Part shown: piece after piece, positions 63,307 through 64,000 of the stretch
How the letters are laid out: each line of letters opens with the position of its first letter
Position numbering within the stretch: position 1 is the stretch's first letter
Assembly (NCBI RefSeq): GCF_003148625.1
Contig: NZ_QGGO01000016.1
Coordinates: 1-64,000 of the forward strand
Source: Arcicella aurantiaca
Lineage (GTDB): Bacteria; Bacteroidota; Bacteroidia; Cytophagales; Spirosomataceae
Direction of reading: 5' to 3'
Length of the DNA stretch: 64,000 nucleotides
The notes under the pieces: model-generated
Told to the model about the DNA's origin: nothing
Seen by the model: the letters and a program-made list of their open reading frames with translations, nothing else
Databases searched by the model: none
Program-made: the position numbers and the translations under genes

Positions 63307-64000
63307 ATGAAAATTACTATTGGTAACGACCATCTGACACTCGAAGATTTTAAGAAAATTTTATTTGAAGACGCTAACATTGAAATAGGTAATAAAGCCG
63401 CCAAAAGGGTGGAGAAATGCTATAATTTTTTAGAGGACTTCACTAAAAATAAACTCATCTATGGTATCAATACAGGTTTTGGCCCAATGGCTCAGTATCG
63501 TATTGAGGAAGAAGAACAAACACAATTACAGTATAATTTAATCAGAAGCCACACCACAGGAATGGGAAATCCAATCTCGCCTGTTTTTGTGAAATCATTG
63601 ATGGTGGCTCGTTTAAATACCCTTTTGAAAGGATATTCTGGCGTGCATCCCGAATTGGTAGAACTTCTCTGCGAATACATCAATAACGATGTTTTACCTG
63701 TTATTTACGAACACGGTAGCGTTGGAGCAAGTGGCGATTTAGTCCAACTTTCTCATTTAGCTTTATCCTTGATTGGTGAAGGAAAAGTAACCGACCTAAA
63801 AGGAAATATTCAGAATACACAACATGTTATTGAAGAATTAGGCTTAGAACCATTCAGAATTCGTTTGCGTGAAGCATTGGCATTGATGAATGGAACGTCT
63901 GCCATGACGGGCGTCGGTATTGTGAATGCAATTCATGCTCAAAATTTAATGAATTGGAGTATTCTTGCCTCAGCTATGATTGTTGAATTGGTAGAATCTT
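63307..64000 (+). CDS. Tyrosine ammonia-lyase-like enzyme (HAL/PAL/TAL family), 5' part
   Basis: The gene begins at ATG 63307 and runs off the right edge after 231 codons; roughly half of a 500-aa enzyme. The MIO prosthetic group precursor Ala-Ser-Gly is in GSVGASGDLVQLSHLAL at about residue 144. YGINTGFGPMAQYRI (about residues 51-65) contains the lid region. The segment NLIRSHTTGMG and overall sequence resemble, as I recall it, the tyrosine-specific lyase of Flavobacterium johnsoniae more than hutH histidases. Such lyases supply 4-coumarate for flexirubin-type pigments, whose genes would be expected to the right. Histidine lyase is the main alternative. Confidence 0.82.
   Translation, partial: MKITIGNDHLTLEDFKKILFEDANIEIGNKAAKRVEKCYNFLEDFTKNKLIYGINTGFGPMAQYRIEEEEQTQLQYNLIRSHTTGMGNPISPVFVKSLMVARLNTLLKGYSGVHPELVELLCEYINNDVLPVIYEHGSVGASGDLVQLSHLALSLIGEGKVTDLKGNIQNTQHVIEELGLEPFRIRLREALALMNGTSAMTGVGIVNAIHAQNLMNWSILASAMIVELVES

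Overview
The window is AT-rich DNA from a Bacteroidota bacterium, most likely order Cytophagales (Spirosomaceae/Cytophagaceae-like). That rests on SusC/SusD pairs, ECF sigma/FecR pairs feeding STN-domain receptors, a type IX secretion C-terminal tail, LytS/LytTR regulators, weak or absent Shine-Dalgarno sequences and a flexirubin-type tyrosine ammonia-lyase. No rRNA, tRNA or CRISPR array was recognised. Genus is not determinable from the sequence alone.

Layout. 1-1.2 kb: a 47-codon ORF and tyrA, each preceded by a near-identical 40-nt element that can fold as an H-type pseudoknot. 1.2-20.6 kb (minus strand): a pectin utilisation locus with two SusC/SusD pairs, a secreted pectate lyase-pectin methylesterase fusion, a DUF4957/DUF5123-type surface lipoprotein and its FecR/ECF sigma pair. 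21-30 kb (plus strand): an AraC regulator, then a TPP riboswitch and the thiamine operon thiS-thiC-thiE-like-thiD-thiE-thiG-thiH-thiF(rhodanese). 30-33 kb: a beta-helix-like lipoprotein. 33-38 kb (minus): a GH106 rhamnosidase and two alpha/beta hydrolases. 38-43.6 kb: a lone TonB-dependent receptor with its own FecR and sigma factor. 44-48.7 kb: an outer-membrane beta-barrel protein and a LytS/LytTR two-component pair. 48.8-54.6 kb: a ThuA/sorbosone-dehydrogenase-like/cupredoxin fusion, a Gfo/Idh/MocA protein and a sugar epimerase. 54.8-58.4 kb: an AraC regulator and a GH78 rhamnosidase. 59.1-63.0 kb: a replication and partition module (Rep_3-type initiator, 11 iterons, parA, parB). 63.3 kb to the edge: the 5' part of a tyrosine ammonia-lyase gene.

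How it fits together. The carbohydrate genes point to pectin and rhamnogalacturonan: methyl-ester removal and homogalacturonan cleavage by the PL1-CE8 protein, uptake through SusCD, rhamnose removal by GH106 and GH78, deacylation by the two esterase-like hydrolases, and possible sugar isomerisation/oxidation by the epimerase and Gfo/Idh protein. Transcription is probably signalled through STN receptor -> FecR -> ECF sigma and through two AraC proteins. The Rep/iteron/ParAB module beside thiamine and tyrosine biosynthesis genes suggests a large secondary replicon (megaplasmid or chromid) or an integrated plasmid; the window alone cannot decide.

Intergenic DNA is rich in palindromic repeats. 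Notable cases are the palindromes ending exactly 10 nt before the ATG of thiC, thiG and thiF, a pair of long CCTCACCCCC-type inverted repeats, and the twin pseudoknot elements at the left edge.
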